Of a stretch of DNA of 64,000 nt, positions 28,201 through 35,647 are shown one piece after another; within the stretch, counting starts at the first letter, position 1; each line of letters starts with the position of its first letter. The DNA lies in the NCBI GenBank assembly GCA_021156085.1, contig JAJNBC010000001.1, positions 1 through 64,000 on the forward strand, read 5' to 3'. The notes below the pieces were generated by a model. It searched no databases. It was not told the DNA's origin and was given only the letters and a program-made list of their open reading frames with translations. This DNA is from Gammaproteobacteria bacterium. Lineage in GTDB: Bacteria; Pseudomonadota; Gammaproteobacteria; DSM-16500. The position numbers and the translations under genes are program-made.

Positions 28201-28341
28201 TTGATTTGAATAAAAACTGGGGGGGACGAGTGTATCTGAATGACCGGCATGGCATCCAATATCAGGATGGCTATTGAGTATAGATGATAAAAGTTTTCCT
28301 GAAATACTATCGTAAGAAGTAATAAAGAAAAAATGCGTCAT
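25201..28341 (-). CDS. multidomain glycosyltransferase: sulfotransferase-like N-terminus and C-terminal GT2 domain
   Basis: A 1046-residue protein, last gene of the minus-strand operon. The N-terminus (F-F-F-I-T-S-Y-D-S-I-S-G-K-L-L, then I-L-N-S-H-P-D-I) resembles the PAPS-binding loop region of sulfotransferases, though the usual basic/Ser-Gly-Thr residues are altered. Residues ~340-530 look like a separate alpha/beta domain with D-P-D-C-Y-F-L-L-N-I-S-D-E, perhaps a second glycosyltransferase. From ~735 to ~960 there is a classical GT2 domain: S-I-V-I-G-V-L-N, I-D-G-G-S-V-D-G-T, N-A-D-D. The start has AGGA seven bases upstream. Cytoplasmic, presumably adding sugars to the lipid-linked O-chain. 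The functions of the first two parts are uncertain. Confidence 0.75.
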   Translation of the reverse strand: MTHFFFITSYDSISGKLLSSILNSHPDIGCHAGHSDTLVPPSFYSNQVFPPPIHSYPALPFNISVDKYILCHTDLKKKYSGDAHYFSAMELQHKTLMEKTIHPYRKVNLLISPILRVNLILHNWMQSNLTPGKLLTLILNQMNTLKKAQHRMFSLYNFDYFYKQLQYALPQDTTDYDYGTSVKNKLFLIALAKVLAYDSADIPTASKAFRFEALLENEKTFMEFFHYLTYGNLDLPPGVQEQIASQRRDAIQLLDDMLFPPWASWQTHLLTVFLNKRLHTIYYPHIDKPLAELYSAAGYELSLSPSLPKQKSLYSKLISLQLNSNRPAQLSAYFDNIEETADNPQDIEVLVNIDKGDNSMRALLETEIPRRKFTLKYIETARPASFCDLWKPINKLFEITDPDCYFLLNISDEMLFKTVGWDTILKKYVGYFPDHLFRLRASRNKFRNYFDRWECSFAQDAIPITTKKWIDVNGDWNPCFGPDSFQQLVSFYLSKESMFSNECYLRDIPLAEIQFAGDVPAIGISANKLWQHTSDHIKAMEICQSYKMQLEARRRAILIKANIYIHHQLGDYTIRDIAPRKAIHIIDNKMNVIIKKWDYKVSRLNIGLINYWRRLFFFSYFGEGKKQQQVPYLRGLARYLCAKYKLMHALQSKIRSLKFIKIKPIQFLKIKWQNQLSSLNTIHALTEENNTIKALLNDVFHENKKLIERVQYPYNPSTPLDSPRQENSVSTLPDHPTPKISIVIGVLNMKKYLANALDSVISQNYPHLEIIVIDGGSVDGTLDIIKNYEPYITYWISEKDDGHADACNKAIDIATGDFIGFLNADDTYDITLLNKVAYVYSQQPNAKMISCGASIIKQDENHRPQTIETLVDREKLQISLHNMMFELPVINARFFHRDLFKEFGKFQPLHEDGSYNLANDRHFLIKLALAGIQTQIIPEPLYQYLSHNQSSTFSKINMIKIRHDHLKLANIFLNDKTLSSRQRKIFKSWIKKDTIYLFMHSLLHLNVINAFSILLYGLKKCGLTWLTKLPLTIIVSVYRKTLRLFT

Positions 28342-28359
28342 AAGTTTTTCCTCGTTACT

Positions 28360-29196
28360 TTAAGTTATATTGATATCATTTAAGTGATTTCTTGCTTTTT
28401 CCAACGCGCTTTCAGGGAAATGTTCGGGATAATGGATAGGCATATTTTTTAATATCACTTTTTTCCATTGGGTCCCTTCTTTTTGCATGGCCCAGAATCC
28501 GCCCCAAGCCGAGACTTCTCCAAATAGTTCAGCAACAGCCAATGTGACACCAGGATGGTAGTTGCGGTTGGTTTGAGGGTCTTTAATAAAATCAGCTTCT
28601 GCATTTTTGACAGTATTTTCTTGATCCACTTCAAAAAGTTGCAGATTTAAATCATCACCACAGATAATTCCCCCATCTTTAACGAGTGCTAATGAGTTTT
28701 TAATATCTTTTAGCACCGGTGTATAGGCATGATCTCCGTCAATAAAAACAACATCAAATGTATTTTCACGCAATAAAGGAAGTATGTTATCGCTTTTTCC
28801 ACGGAGATGCTGGGACGTGATAGTAGGTGGGAGCGTGCTAATATTATGCGAGAAAAGCTGATAAGCTGTTTCGCTGCCTAAGGCTTGCTCCATTGTGACA
28901 TACACATCATCGCTGTGGGTCTCTCTATTAAAAAATGGCTTCCATGCATCTACACATGTCACTGTGCCCTTGGCATGATTATGTAATTTTAAACCTTGTG
29001 CCCAAGAAAGAGCAGATGCCCCCACCCAAGAACCAATCTCTAAAATCTGAAAATCCTCTTTTTTTCGTTCTTTAGTGAGATACCAAATGGTCGCAATCAT
29101 GAATACATGTCTGACTGGCGCGCTGAGTATGGCATAGTCAATATTAAAAATGGGGTTAGAGCCTGCGATAAATTTTAACATGGGATGACTACTCAT
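28360..29196 (-). CDS. class I SAM-dependent methyltransferase
   Basis: A 278-residue protein with a Rossmann methyltransferase core: motif I E-I-G-S-W-V-G-A-S-A near residue 53 binds S-adenosylmethionine, and F-I-D-G-D-H-A-Y at 151-158 is typical of the Methyltransf_24 family found with glycan and antibiotic sugar pathways. Met-Lys-rich termini carry no signal peptide. It lies four bases after the StrG-like gene and 18 before the large GT, so it likely methylates a sugar of the same polymer. O- versus C-methylation cannot be decided. The ATG has AGGA upstream. Confidence 0.82.
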   Translation of the reverse strand: MSSHPMLKFIAGSNPIFNIDYAILSAPVRHVFMIATIWYLTKERKKEDFQILEIGSWVGASALSWAQGLKLHNHAKGTVTCVDAWKPFFNRETHSDDVYVTMEQALGSETAYQLFSHNISTLPPTITSQHLRGKSDNILPLLRENTFDVVFIDGDHAYTPVLKDIKNSLALVKDGGIICGDDLNLQLFEVDQENTVKNAEADFIKDPQTNRNYHPGVTLAVAELFGEVSAWGGFWAMQKEGTQWKKVILKNMPIHYPEHFPESALEKARNHLNDINIT

Positions 29197-29199
29197 ATT

Positions 29200-30099
29200 T
29201 TATTTTCCTATGGTATTTAAGAAATAATCTGAATGTTGTTCATGATAACAATGCCCAGGTGTAAAAAGAATTTTTCGTCTGCCCAGTCCTTGATATTCAT
29301 AGTGCATTCTATCATATTGAGAAAGAGGTAAGATGCGCATATCGATTGAAACACGAGTATGCGCGCTTAAAGGCATACCCGTATGAATACAACGCGAATC
29401 AAAAGCTAGCATTTTTCCAAATGCAGTCGATACAGGTGTGGCTAGTGCATCACATGTTGAGAGGAATAATCTTTCATGAATGGCCGCCCCAATAAATTTA
29501 GGATAATCATAATCAAATTTTTCTAAAATACTTTTAGATAAGGGAACTGACATTGTTTTAAAACCATGCCCCGTCAAGAGCTGAGTCAGCGGTAACCAAA
29601 TATTAAACTCTTCTGGTGGATGGCCATAACTAATATCAGTATGATAGCGAGGGTAGTGATGACTGTTTTTAGCATCAGGGCAATGTATGCGTATGGTGGC
29701 TGTTTTCTGGAACCAAAAAGGTTCTCTAATAAAATTTTCTCGCAAGAATTTAATATATTGGTGATAAACGGCCATGAATGAATCATCCGTTTCATAAAAA
29801 TAAGTGCTGATTTTATTGACGCCATCATCAAAATTGTAAGCTTTCATTTCATCCGAAAGTATTTCATGTAAATTTTCTAAAGGAACTTGATCTTGCACAA
29901 GATTTTTTTCAATCAAGATACGTTGGATTTCATTTCTAAAAGAGAGTGAAAACTTCTGGCATTCAAGTTCTAGATGGTCGTGCTTAAATACATCCTGAAA
30001 ATAGCTCTTTTTAGCATAAGTTTCTTTTGCCAACTTTTTTTTATCGCTCTCCGAGAGGGTATTTAAATGAACACGTGGTGTAATTGTTGATGCATTCAT
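29200..30099 (-). CDS. StrG-like Fe(II)/2-oxoglutarate-type dioxygenase
   Basis: A 299-residue protein resembling StrG of streptomycin clusters. It shows H153-x-D155 in H-T-D-I-S-Y-G-H, followed by the family's N-I-W-L-P-L-T, a distal H239 in C-I-H-T-G, and R-V-S-I-D-M-R at 249-255, which together give the 2-His-1-carboxylate iron site and the 2-oxoglutarate Arg of cupin-fold dioxygenases. It overlaps the preceding PhyH-type gene by ATGA, so two dioxygenases are coupled. In a polysaccharide operon next to a methyltransferase, hydroxylation or oxidation of a nucleotide sugar is the likely job. StrG itself has no firmly assigned reaction as far as I know. Confidence 0.75.
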   Translation of the reverse strand: MNASTITPRVHLNTLSESDKKKLAKETYAKKSYFQDVFKHDHLELECQKFSLSFRNEIQRILIEKNLVQDQVPLENLHEILSDEMKAYNFDDGVNKISTYFYETDDSFMAVYHQYIKFLRENFIREPFWFQKTATIRIHCPDAKNSHHYPRYHTDISYGHPPEEFNIWLPLTQLLTGHGFKTMSVPLSKSILEKFDYDYPKFIGAAIHERLFLSTCDALATPVSTAFGKMLAFDSRCIHTGMPLSAHTRVSIDMRILPLSQYDRMHYEYQGLGRRKILFTPGHCYHEQHSDYFLNTIGK

Positions 30100-30818
30100 A
30101 ATTCAATCGCTTCTCTTTGGGCATAATTCCCCGGTCTAAAACTTTCTCCTTGACGTATGTATGTATTTAAAAGAACATGGCGCCACTCATTTGTTTGATT
30201 GGGATTCGAGCCATGAACCAGGTGGCCATGGATGAATAAAGCAGCACCTTTAGGCACATTAGCATGGAAGGGTTGATATTGTGGAGGCACTATTGTTTCT
30301 TCGTTATTTGCATTGGGATCTTGCGCGCTATCTTTTTCTAAAGCTAATTTTCTCACTGGCAATAAGCCTTCTTTGTGCGTTTCAGGATACACAATTAACC
30401 CACCTTTTTCTAAATACGTATCTGTTAACGCTATCCATGCAGATGCAAATGTACCATAGGGGGCTTGCACAAAGAAATTATCTTGATGTAAGGAAAAGCC
30501 GCGGGTACCAGGTTTACAATAAAATAATTCCGTTTGTAAGCCCATTGCTTTTCCATCCACTAATTTATTCAAGATAGCAGCCAGGGCTGGCTTACGCATA
30601 GCAGCGAGGTATAAAGAATTGACACGATGGGGCATCATTTGGGGGCGATAGGTTCCATTTTTTGCATTTTCCAAATCATTTGCGGCTTCAATAAGTTGGG
30701 CGCATTCTTCCTGAGAAAAGAGATTTTCTTCTATAAAAAAACCTGATTCCTGATAGGATGCCAAGGCTGCCTCTGGGTTGGCAAAAAAACTATTTATACT
30801 TGATTTATTCCGCACCAT
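30096..30818 (-). CDS. PhyH-family (phytanoyl-CoA dioxygenase-like) oxygenase
   Basis: A 240-residue dioxygenase with H111-x-D113 (S-L-H-Q-D-N), distal H202 (H-L-V-H-G-S) and R213 for 2-oxoglutarate. The segment W-I-A-L-T-D-T-Y-L-E-K-G-G-L between them is typical of the PhyH fold. The frame is open to a TTG at 30836, but the ATG at 30818 has AGAGGA upstream and is preferred. The downstream StrG-like gene overlaps by four bases. PhyH proteins oxidise many small molecules. A nucleotide- or lipid-linked sugar is suggested only by the operon. Cytoplasmic. Confidence 0.82.
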   Translation of the reverse strand: MVRNKSSINSFFANPEAALASYQESGFFIEENLFSQEECAQLIEAANDLENAKNGTYRPQMMPHRVNSLYLAAMRKPALAAILNKLVDGKAMGLQTELFYCKPGTRGFSLHQDNFFVQAPYGTFASAWIALTDTYLEKGGLIVYPETHKEGLLPVRKLALEKDSAQDPNANNEETIVPPQYQPFHANVPKGAALFIHGHLVHGSNPNQTNEWRHVLLNTYIRQGESFRPGNYAQREAIEL

Positions 30819-30853
30819 TTTTTCCTCTTTATACAATAATGAATAAACGGCCT

Positions 30854-31597
30854 CTAGAATTTATCTTGACCTAGCGAAGTATCAACAGGCTTTGATTTTT
30901 TATTAAATAGTTCGAAGAAAATTTGATATAAAAATGCAAGCCCCCAGCGAATAATTTGTAATTTTCTTTCCCCCCCAATGCGTTTAGGTTCGTCACCGGG
31001 TATCTCGCTTACTTTAAGTTTGGCTCGCGCAGCTCGCACCGAAAGCAGAGGTTCAATGCTAATGCGTGTGCAAAATAATTTTTCAGGCATTTTAAATGCT
31101 TTATCATCAATGAGCTCTAAATCATAAAAAAGACTTTTTTTATAGCCCCGATAAATAACCATGGCGTCGGTGTAATGCCCACCATGTAATAAATTAATTA
31201 ATGTGGTAAACATCCAGTTACCAAAACGGGTGATCATGCTATCATCTTCGCTTTTCGCAGAACCTAAGTAGCGTGAAACAATCACCATATCATAGCCTTT
31301 TTTAAGTTCATTGATTAAAGCAGGTAGTACGCTGGTGAGAGAATTTCCGTCAGGAGAAAATGTGATCATTAAGTCCCCGCGAATATGAGGCAGTGCTTCT
31401 AAATAGGCTTGCCGTAGCCCTCTTTGTTTTTGCACATATATTTCATAACCTTGTTGTTCGCACCACTGGATTGTGCCATCAGTGGAGCCGCCATCAATTA
31501 TTAAGATCTGATCGAAAAGTGTTTTATTAACTTGAGGCATAATGACTTTGATACTGTCAATCTCATTGAGAGTAAGTACACATAATGTAGTTTGCAT
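30854..31597 (-). CDS. GT2-family glycosyltransferase (DPM1/polyprenyl-phosphate-like)
   Basis: A 247-residue GT-A fold enzyme: T-L-C-V-L-T-L-N at the start, I-I-D-G-G-S-T-D-G-T at ~33-42, G-D-L-M-I-T-F-S-P-D-G-N for the divalent-metal region, and S-R-Y-L-G. Short size and this layout match dolichol/polyprenyl-phosphate sugar synthases, although the two C-terminal helices of GtrB/CsbB are absent, with only one weakly hydrophobic segment near residue 225. It could charge undecaprenyl phosphate with the sugar used by the GT-C enzymes nearby, or simply extend the O-chain. AAGGAT precedes the ATG. Confidence 0.8.
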   Translation of the reverse strand: MQTTLCVLTLNEIDSIKVIMPQVNKTLFDQILIIDGGSTDGTIQWCEQQGYEIYVQKQRGLRQAYLEALPHIRGDLMITFSPDGNSLTSVLPALINELKKGYDMVIVSRYLGSAKSEDDSMITRFGNWMFTTLINLLHGGHYTDAMVIYRGYKKSLFYDLELIDDKAFKMPEKLFCTRISIEPLLSVRAARAKLKVSEIPGDEPKRIGGERKLQIIRWGLAFLYQIFFELFNKKSKPVDTSLGQDKF

Positions 31598-31614
31598 ATT
31601 CTATCCTTTTAAAA

Positions 31615-32346
31615 TTACCGGGCTCCCGTAATAGGAATCACGGCCCCACTGACATAAGATGCTGCAGCAGAGAGTAACCAACAAGTTAACTCTGCTACTT
31701 CACTGGCTTTTCCCATTCTTTTCATGGGTAAACTGGTTATTAAATTATTTAGTCTTTCTGCTGAAGAAGTAGCATGGATGTCAGTATCAATGACCCCAGG
31801 GCTAATGGCATTAATTCGAATATTATGACTCGCCACTTCCCGCGCGCAAGCAATTGTAAACGTATTGATAGCCGCTTTGGATGCAGCATAATGAGCGAGA
31901 CGAGTGCCTCCAAAACGTGCAGCCTCCGAGGTGATATTGACAATAGCGCCCCCCTGATTTTCTTTCATGCGCTTAATGGCTTCTCGGCAACAAATAAAAG
32001 TACCAAACACGTTCGTAGAAAACACGGCTTGCAAGGTGTCGCTTGTCATATTTTCTACCTCACAAGTCGTGCCATTAATGCCGGCATTATTCACAAGTGC
32101 AGTGATCGGGCCCAATTCTTTATCTACAGTAGCAAACAATGCAGAGATAGCTTGTTCTTTTGCTACATCCGCTTTAACCGCAATGGCTTGGCCACCTTCA
32201 TCATGAATTTTTTTAACGAGATTGTCTGCTTTTTCCTTGGCATTATTATAATTAATGCAGACTGCATATCCCCGTTGAGCCAGCAACAATGCAGTGGCTG
32301 CACCAATACCGCGGCTCGCCCCCGTAACTATCGCGACGTTTTTCAT
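31615..32346 (-). CDS. short-chain dehydrogenase/reductase, FabG-like
   Basis: A classical SDR of 243 residues: T-G-A-S-R-G-I-G at 8-15 for NAD(P), N-N-A-G at 87-90, catalytic S140, Y153 and K157 (Y-A-A-S-K). Sequence style is close to 3-oxoacyl-ACP reductase, but the location among sugar genes suggests a keto-sugar or related reductase. Its ATG overlaps the stop of the preceding epimerase-like gene as TAATG, so the two are coupled. The full catalytic tetrad makes it an active enzyme, unlike the canonical-Tyr-less neighbours. Substrate not predictable. Confidence 0.88.
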   Translation of the reverse strand: MKNVAIVTGASRGIGAATALLLAQRGYAVCINYNNAKEKADNLVKKIHDEGGQAIAVKADVAKEQAISALFATVDKELGPITALVNNAGINGTTCEVENMTSDTLQAVFSTNVFGTFICCREAIKRMKENQGGAIVNITSEAARFGGTRLAHYAASKAAINTFTIACAREVASHNIRINAISPGVIDTDIHATSSAERLNNLITSLPMKRMGKASEVAELTCWLLSAAASYVSGAVIPITGAR

Positions 32347-33356
32347 TAAATTGCTTCTCCCATGGGAAGATGAGCTTTTTCTGTAAAAGCATTATAACGA
32401 TTATTCACTAAGCTAAGATTTTCTTCATACCAATGTAGAGTATCAATAATGCCTTGTTCTATAGGGATTTTGGGTTTAAATCCGTAAGAGTAAGCACGTT
32501 GCATATCCATTAATCGCTTAGCATCGCCATTAGGTTTGGTATTATCCCACACAATATCAATGGGGCCGTTCGGTACATTAGCAGCAATAACCTCTGCGAT
32601 TTTTTTAATGGTGATGCCAGTACCACTACCTAAATTGATAGGTTCATTAATACCTTGCTCTACTGCAAGTAACATGCCTGCAGCTACATCCTGGGCATGG
32701 ATAAAATCACGTATGGGTGAACCATCACCCCATACAGTTAGTGGGTTTTCTCCATCCATGGCGCGTTTAATTAGGGAAGGGATGACCATGGCATTATTGG
32801 GATCAAAATTATCATAAGCTCCGTAGACATTTGCAGGGCGAACGATAGATATTTTGTTCCACCCATATTCAATCTTATAAGCTTCTGCCTGTAATTCACC
32901 CATACGTTTAGCCCAGCCTGCAAAGCGATCATTGGGTGAGGGAAAGGTTTTCCAAACATCATCTTCATAAAAAATTTCAGCCGGTGCATACACTCCCACA
33001 GAACTGGTAAATAAGAAGCGTTCTACACCGGATCGCCGTGCTGCTTCCATCATATTAATGCTAAATGTAATGGTAGGCACAAAAAAACTAGCTGGACGTT
33101 TAGCTGTCATAGCAGGAGAGCCTTTTACACCAGCCAACTGAAAAACAATTTCTTGGTTTTTGCAGGCTTCTAAACAATTACTAAATTCACGTAAGTCAAT
33201 TTTTTTAAAGTGGACGCCAGGAGGTGCACGATTGGGCTCATCTAATGAAACAATCGTCACATTGGCGCCTCGTGCTAAGAGGAATTCTACTAGTGGGCGG
33301 CCAATGAGGCCTGTACCGCCTGTGACTAAGACATTTTTTCCTTTATAGAAGCTCAT
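32346..33356 (-). CDS. extended-SDR nucleotide-sugar enzyme lacking canonical Tyr (1)
   Basis: A 336-residue NAD-dependent epimerase/dehydratase-family protein. The dinucleotide motif G-G-T-G-L-I-G is at 13-19, and the C-terminal half has R-P-A-N-V-Y-G and W-G-D-G-S-P-I-R-D-F-I-H, typical of sugar-nucleotide SDRs. Where YxxxK is expected the sequence reads F-A-G-W-A-K, so the residue four before Lys is Ala. The frame extends 15 codons further, but the ATG at 33356 overlaps the upstream stop as ATGA and is preferred. Probably acts with the next upstream SDR and the DegT enzyme on one sugar. Confidence 0.82.
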   Translation of the reverse strand: MSFYKGKNVLVTGGTGLIGRPLVEFLLARGANVTIVSLDEPNRAPPGVHFKKIDLREFSNCLEACKNQEIVFQLAGVKGSPAMTAKRPASFFVPTITFSINMMEAARRSGVERFLFTSSVGVYAPAEIFYEDDVWKTFPSPNDRFAGWAKRMGELQAEAYKIEYGWNKISIVRPANVYGAYDNFDPNNAMVIPSLIKRAMDGENPLTVWGDGSPIRDFIHAQDVAAGMLLAVEQGINEPINLGSGTGITIKKIAEVIAANVPNGPIDIVWDNTKPNGDAKRLMDMQRAYSYGFKPKIPIEQGIIDTLHWYEENLSLVNNRYNAFTEKAHLPMGEAI

Positions 33357-34324
33357 GCCATTACCTCGGATGTTTTTCGCGCAACATTCTTTTTCCACCA
33401 CGCAAGCGTTTTTTGGACGCCGGTGTCTAAATCAGTTATTACTTTCCAGCCCAATTCTTTATTTGCTAATGTACAATCTAGAAATAAACTGGTTTTTATA
33501 GTGGGCTGAGAAAGATCATACTTAATTGTAAGATTTTTACCAGAATGATTTACGATTTTTTTAACCAAATCTTTAATGGCAGTAGCTTGTCCATAACCGC
33601 AATTATACAAACGATAATTTTCCTGTTGTTTCTCAAGCGCAATTTGTACGAAATTGACTAAATCATCGACGTAAAGTAAATCGCGTTCTTCTTCTCCCGT
33701 GCCCCACACAGTAACTTGATTATCGGCTGTCATGACTTTGGTAACGGTGGCACCAAATACATGACTGCGCTCTAAATCAAATTTATCATGGGCGCCATAA
33801 ATATTCGAATGGCGGATGGCCGTGAATTTTGTCTCTGCAAGACCCGCATAGAATTCGCACATTTTTTCAATATACAATTTAGTATTACCTACGCCAAAAT
33901 AACGTGGATGCAACGCTGTGTTTGCATCAAAATCAGATTCTTTTAATGCTTTCTCGCTGTTAGGATACATGACTGTGCAGCTAAAGAAGATAACGTGCTT
34001 GATTTTATGCTCAAATGCAGCGCGAAATAAATAAGAATTCATGATGGCATTATCAGTGACATGAATGTAGGGACGAGACACAATATCTTTTGAACCTGAT
34101 GTGGTCGCAGCAGCTTGAATGACGATGTCCATTCCTTGCATGACACGTTCAGCATCGTCTGGCCGACGTAAGTCAGCTTGATGCCAAATTACATGAGGGC
34201 ACTCATATTCAGGACGTTGAAAGCGAATGGCATGAATTTCCCAGTCTGACCGCTGGCTAAGTTGCTCAGTGAGATTGCGTCCAATAAATCCTGTTGCCCC
34301 ACAAATTAAAACTTTCTTTCTCAT
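33353..34324 (-). CDS. extended-SDR nucleotide-sugar enzyme lacking canonical Tyr (2)
   Basis: A 323-residue relative of the downstream gene: G-A-T-G-F-I-G at 9-15, then H-S-N-I-Y-G and W-G-T-G-E-E-E-R-D-L-L-Y. The expected YxxxK region reads R-Y-F-G-V-G-N-T-K, placing Tyr seven, not four, residues before Lys. The ATG at 34324 forms an ATGA overlap with the DegT gene and sits nine bases after AAGGA. An ATG three codons earlier (34333) directly abuts that AAGGA and is less likely. Dinucleotide binding is secure, and the reaction (epimerase, reductase or dehydratase) is open. GDP-fucose-synthase-like proteins are the nearest style I recognise. Confidence 0.82.
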   Translation of the reverse strand: MRKKVLICGATGFIGRNLTEQLSQRSDWEIHAIRFQRPEYECPHVIWHQADLRRPDDAERVMQGMDIVIQAAATTSGSKDIVSRPYIHVTDNAIMNSYLFRAAFEHKIKHVIFFSCTVMYPNSEKALKESDFDANTALHPRYFGVGNTKLYIEKMCEFYAGLAETKFTAIRHSNIYGAHDKFDLERSHVFGATVTKVMTADNQVTVWGTGEEERDLLYVDDLVNFVQIALEKQQENYRLYNCGYGQATAIKDLVKKIVNHSGKNLTIKYDLSQPTIKTSLFLDCTLANKELGWKVITDLDTGVQKTLAWWKKNVARKTSEVMA

Positions 34325-35637
34325 GCGTAGCATTCCTTTGTTTTTTTATTGCGTTGAGTAGCATAGGGCTGCATGAATTTATCGATGATGCTTGCAATAT
34401 ATTCTCTAGCGTTTTGATCAATAGCATGATGACATGCAATGGCAAATCCTTTTTTCATCACGATATCTGCATTATTTAAATTGCTACTAATACGGTGCGG
34501 GTACATTTTCAAAGCGGGGTGCCTTGCCATATTGCCTGCAATGATAGGGCGAGTTTCAATATGATGGGCTTGAATGAAAGTTGTAATTTCCTTCACAGTA
34601 AAAGGGGTATTATCTTTTAGAATAAAAGGGAAGCCAAACCACACATGTTTTCCTTTGGGAGTTTCCCGCTGAAATTGAAAAAATTCTTCATATTTGGCGA
34701 ATTGCTTTAAGTAAAATGCCGCAGTTTCTCGGCGATTGTCGATGAGTGCATCCAGTTTAGGTAATTGATGCTGGCCCATGGCGGCATTCACTTCTGTAGG
34801 CCGTAAGTTGTATCCTACATTAATAAAAATAAATCGCGGGTCTATTTCGGGGTACATTTTTACATATTTTTGATGTTCATCCGCTTCGCGTGACCAACCA
34901 TGAGCGCGCAAAATGCGCATGGTTTCTGCTAAATCGAAATTTGAAGTGACGGAAATCCCGCCTTCTAGGGTGCTAATATGGTGCGAAAAAAAGAAACTAA
35001 AATTCCCCATATCACCAAAGCTTCCCACTGGCTTCCCATCATAAAATGAGCCCATTGCCTCACAACAATCTTCAATGACAAATAAATTATATTTTTTAGC
35101 AAGTGACATGATGGCATCCATATTGCAAGGGTTGCCATACACATGGACAAGCTTAATAGCGCGTGTTTTCGGACTGATAGCTTCTTCTAATTTGTTAAGA
35201 TCAAGATTAAAATCATTGATATCACAATCAACAAGAACGGGGACAAGCTGATGTTGAATGAGAGGCCAAATGGTGGTCGACCACGAGAGTGCCGGCACCA
35301 GCACTTCATCCCCTGGTTTTAAATAATCGGGAGTAAATGGATTCGCGAGAGTAGCAACTGCAAGTAAATTGGCTGAGGAACCTGAGTTAGACATCACCCC
35401 ATATTGTGTTTTAGTATAATCAGCATATTGCTTTTCAAATGCCCGTACTTTTTTCCCCATGGTGGTATAGGTTGATAGCATGGTTTCGACAGCGGCATAG
35501 ATTTCATCGCTACCTGTGGTGGGTTCATGTAAATGCACTTTTGGATTTTCTGGGTTAAATGAAAAATCAAAATAATGATCGCAATATTCTTTAATATTTT
35601 CTTGGATCTTTTGTAGTAACACTTGTTTTTTATCCAT
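34321..35637 (-). CDS. DegT/DnrJ-fold PLP sugar 3-dehydratase (His-type, RfbH/ColD-like)
   Basis: A 438-residue member of the sugar aminotransferase fold. The PLP-binding D190 is in V-I-E-D-C-C. Where aminotransferases carry the Schiff-base Lys this protein has H-H at 219-220 (F-F-S-H-H-I-S, then L-E-G-G). His at this place marks sugar 3-dehydratases: RfbH/DdhC (E1) of 3,6-dideoxyhexose pathways and ColD of colitose synthesis. The overall length matches E1, but the cluster-binding cysteines expected around residues 251-261 of E1 are absent, so a ColD-like, iron-sulfur-free mechanism is more likely. AAGGA precedes the ATG. The two SDR genes downstream overlap in series and could finish the deoxy sugar. 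Confidence 0.85.
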   Translation of the reverse strand: MDKKQVLLQKIQENIKEYCDHYFDFSFNPENPKVHLHEPTTGSDEIYAAVETMLSTYTTMGKKVRAFEKQYADYTKTQYGVMSNSGSSANLLAVATLANPFTPDYLKPGDEVLVPALSWSTTIWPLIQHQLVPVLVDCDINDFNLDLNKLEEAISPKTRAIKLVHVYGNPCNMDAIMSLAKKYNLFVIEDCCEAMGSFYDGKPVGSFGDMGNFSFFFSHHISTLEGGISVTSNFDLAETMRILRAHGWSREADEHQKYVKMYPEIDPRFIFINVGYNLRPTEVNAAMGQHQLPKLDALIDNRRETAAFYLKQFAKYEEFFQFQRETPKGKHVWFGFPFILKDNTPFTVKEITTFIQAHHIETRPIIAGNMARHPALKMYPHRISSNLNNADIVMKKGFAIACHHAIDQNAREYIASIIDKFMQPYATQRNKKTKECYA

Positions 35638-35647
35638 ATTGTTTCCT

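Noticed and set aside
31774-32349. 191-codon plus-strand frame
   Set aside because: It is antisense to the intact SDR gene, whose catalytic motifs and coupled start are clear.
34321-35637. Reading the DegT-fold gene as a sugar aminotransferase
   Set aside because: The Schiff-base lysine is replaced by His, which is characteristic of 3-dehydratases.
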